Shown here: piece after piece, positions 62,989 to 64,000 of the stretch
How the letters are laid out: every line of letters begins with the position of its first letter
Numbering within the stretch: position 1 is the stretch's first letter
Assembly: GCA_964346815.1 (NCBI GenBank)
Contig: CAYFWF010000007.1
Location: 82,666-146,665 of the forward strand
Source of the DNA: CAYFWF01 sp964346815
GTDB lineage: Bacteria; Acidobacteriota; Aminicenantia; Aminicenantales; Aminicenantaceae
DNA length: 64,000 nt
Direction: 5' to 3'
Translations under genes and position numbers: made by a program
The notes under the pieces: model-generated
Told to the model about the DNA's origin: nothing
The model's database searches: none
What the model saw: only the letters and a program-made list of their open reading frames with translations

Positions 62989-63193
62989 ACTTTTTAAAGT
63001 AAGCCCGATGATTTCTTGAGCTTCTTTTAGGGAGATTTTCAGCGATGATCAAGAGATCGATGTCAGAGTCATATCGAAATGCTTCTCTGGCGACCGAGCC
63101 GAAGACGGCGAACGAGACAAGCCGATCTCCGTAGAATGATTTGGTCTCTTCCAGGAGTTTGTTTTGAAGTTCTTTGAATTTTGCTTTCAGCAT
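62948..63193 (-). CDS. Minimal nucleotidyltransferase, C-terminus apparently frameshifted
   Basis: An 81-residue protein with VFGSVAREAFRYDSDIDLLII, the GSxxRG-type and DxD motif of MNT-like nucleotidyltransferases. After LPKRS the sequence (RNHRAYFKKYALLQSQDHYLFS) no longer looks like the family, which normally goes on for 20 to 40 residues. The start at 63193 is the first Met after the flavin reductase stop. It is probably the inactive remains of a toxin-antitoxin-type gene. A functional short form is less likely. Confidence 0.55.
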   Translation of the reverse strand: MLKAKFKELQNKLLEETKSFYGDRLVSFAVFGSVAREAFRYDSDIDLLIIAENLPKRSSRNHRAYFKKYALLQSQDHYLFS

Positions 63194-63222
63194 TTCAGTC
63201 AAAGCATCTGTATGAGCTTCAG

Positions 63223-63795
63223 TTATCGGAATAACTTTTTCCCAACCTGATAGCCTGATGCGATCTTCTCTCCTAGTCGGAAGTAGGCATACTCGACTCC
63301 TGTAGTAAATACCAGGGGACGGATTTTCTCCACGTCTGGTTTTCCGTCGGTGAGGCAGTCTTCGTTTACATGGACTTCTTCGATCTGTCCGATACAAAGA
63401 ACATGGGTCTTGAAATCCACTTTCTGCGCCAGGCGGCACTCCAGGTTGACCGGATACTGCTCTATCAAAGGAGCGGTTTTCAATTTGGCGTAGAAGACAG
63501 AGAAACCACAGGCCGCCACTTTGTCGCTTTTCGCCCCTGACACCAGCCCACAGTAATCCGTTTCTGTGACCAGATCTTCTGAGGGGATGTTTACCGAAAA
63601 GGTCCGGTTCTCTTTTATGCCCTGGAAGGTGTAGCGTTCACGGCGAATGGCGACGCTCAACATGGGTGGAGCAAGATTGGCGATCCCTGCCCAAGCAGCG
63701 GTCATAAAGTTGGGCTTTCCGTTGACATTGGCACCGATCAACAGAGCAGGCTTTGGATAGAGTAGGGTCATGGGTCCTAAGGTGGCCTTTTTCAT
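63223..63795 (-). CDS. Flavin reductase-like protein (flavoredoxin type)
   Basis: A 190-residue FMN-binding split-barrel protein. MTLLYPKPALLIGANVNGKP, FMTAAWAGIANLAPPMLSVAIRRERYT and FSVNIPSEDLV are the flavin-binding blocks of the flavin reductase/flavoredoxin family. It transfers electrons from or to FMN. Its ATG overlaps the preceding SnoaL-like stop by four bases (ATGA), so the two form an operon. Confidence 0.88.
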   Translation of the reverse strand: MKKATLGPMTLLYPKPALLIGANVNGKPNFMTAAWAGIANLAPPMLSVAIRRERYTFQGIKENRTFSVNIPSEDLVTETDYCGLVSGAKSDKVAACGFSVFYAKLKTAPLIEQYPVNLECRLAQKVDFKTHVLCIGQIEEVHVNEDCLTDGKPDVEKIRPLVFTTGVEYAYFRLGEKIASGYQVGKKLFR

Positions 63796-64000
63796 CTCGG
63801 GTTCCCCTCCTTCGGTTTAAGTTCCATACCGAGCTGCCGAGCAAGGCCCAGTTGGTCGTCTTCTTGCCATTCTTCGACGACCTTTCCTTTTTCCATACGC
63901 ATGATTGTTATCAGGCTGAATCCGACCTCTTTCTCAGTGGCTGGGATACCCGGAAATCCTCCCTTGTATGTGCATCTGACCATAGTCCTGCATATGACGT
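63792..64000 (-). CDS. SnoaL-like ester cyclase-type protein, 5' end beyond window
   Basis: Minus-strand frame open to the right edge. The visible 69 residues read VRCTYKGGFPGIPATEKEVG and then IMRMEKGKVVEEWQEDDQLGLARQLGM, the C-terminal half of SnoaL-like/ester cyclase proteins. An ATG at 63983 is internal to the domain, so the real start lies outside. It overlaps the flavin reductase start by 4 bp. Confidence 0.7.
   Translation of the reverse strand, partial: VICRTMVRCTYKGGFPGIPATEKEVGFSLITIMRMEKGKVVEEWQEDDQLGLARQLGMELKPKEGNPR

Noticed and set aside
1..64000. CRISPR arrays, tRNA/rRNA genes, prophage or intact transposase genes
   Set aside because: None seen. The short repeats are dispersed, not arranged with regular spacers.

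Overview
The window looks like a chromosome segment of an uncultured, saccharolytic and proteolytic, Gram-negative-type bacterium. Three things suggest this: zinc-ribbon or TPR-linked Ser/Thr kinases, many lipoprotein-anchored hydrolases, and an outer-membrane barrel. The mix resembles Aminicenantota or Acidobacteriota-like genomes. That is an inference from gene content; there is no rRNA or other marker gene here. Base composition looks near 50% GC. I found no tRNA, rRNA, CRISPR array, intact transposase or phage gene.

Layout. 1-3065: 5' two-thirds or more of hrpA (DEAH RNA helicase), cut by the left edge. 3.2-11.2 kb: repeats, a secreted M20 amidohydrolase, a small lipoprotein, a large zinc-ribbon/kinase/TPR receptor, an ICMT-like methyltransferase, a hydrolase remnant and a lipoprotein with an internal duplication. 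11.3-30.3 kb: a pentose and glycan island. It holds a ROK kinase, a FucP-type MFS permease, a GH2 enzyme, an MDR dehydrogenase, an L-fucose/L-arabinose isomerase-family protein, araD, araB, an SSS Na+ symporter, two GH127 beta-L-arabinofuranosidases, an aldose epimerase and a GH51 alpha-L-arabinofuranosidase. 30.3-43.1 kb: hydrolases and peptidases (two alpha/beta hydrolases, a beta-lactamase-type protein with TPR, a matrixin-like protease, an S15/CocE hydrolase and a TPR protein with an HEXXH site), then a second TPR kinase. 43.2-44.3 kb: a nucleotidyltransferase plus small-ORF cassette next to a TPR gene remnant. 44.5-54.9 kb: a membrane protein, a Tat-type sulfatase, a small secreted protein, a secreted Tricorn-like protease, a C45-like Ntn hydrolase, a secreted endo/exonuclease/phosphatase and a PH-domain membrane protein. 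55.2-57.6 kb: repeat-rich intergenic DNA with a tiny hydrophobic protein, hairpins and an outer-membrane barrel. 58.0-61.0 kb: a translationally coupled Fe-S/FAD oxidoreductase and extended SDR. 61.1-64.0 kb: SnoaL-like proteins, a flavin reductase, a lipoprotein and several truncated genes.

How the genes fit together. The arabinose island forms a plausible complete route. Exported or lipid-anchored GH51 and GH127 enzymes release L-arabinose from arabinan-type side chains. A lipoprotein mutarotase equilibrates the anomers. The SSS symporter (and perhaps the MFS permease) imports the sugar. The isomerase, ribulokinase and epimerase then convert it to D-xylulose 5-phosphate. SSS-araB-araD-isomerase-dehydrogenase are packed with 10-bp, 4-bp or sub-20-bp junctions, so they are very likely one operon. 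Many other genes have export signals and degrade peptides, esters or amides.

The least-explained signal is a family of short intergenic repeats with the core ATACGCAATCAC. I see at least eight copies. Several form a small hairpin directly at or after stop codons, and one copy shows a compensatory base change in the stem. Remnants of kinase/TPR genes, a hydrolase and a nucleotidyltransferase point to repeated local rearrangement.
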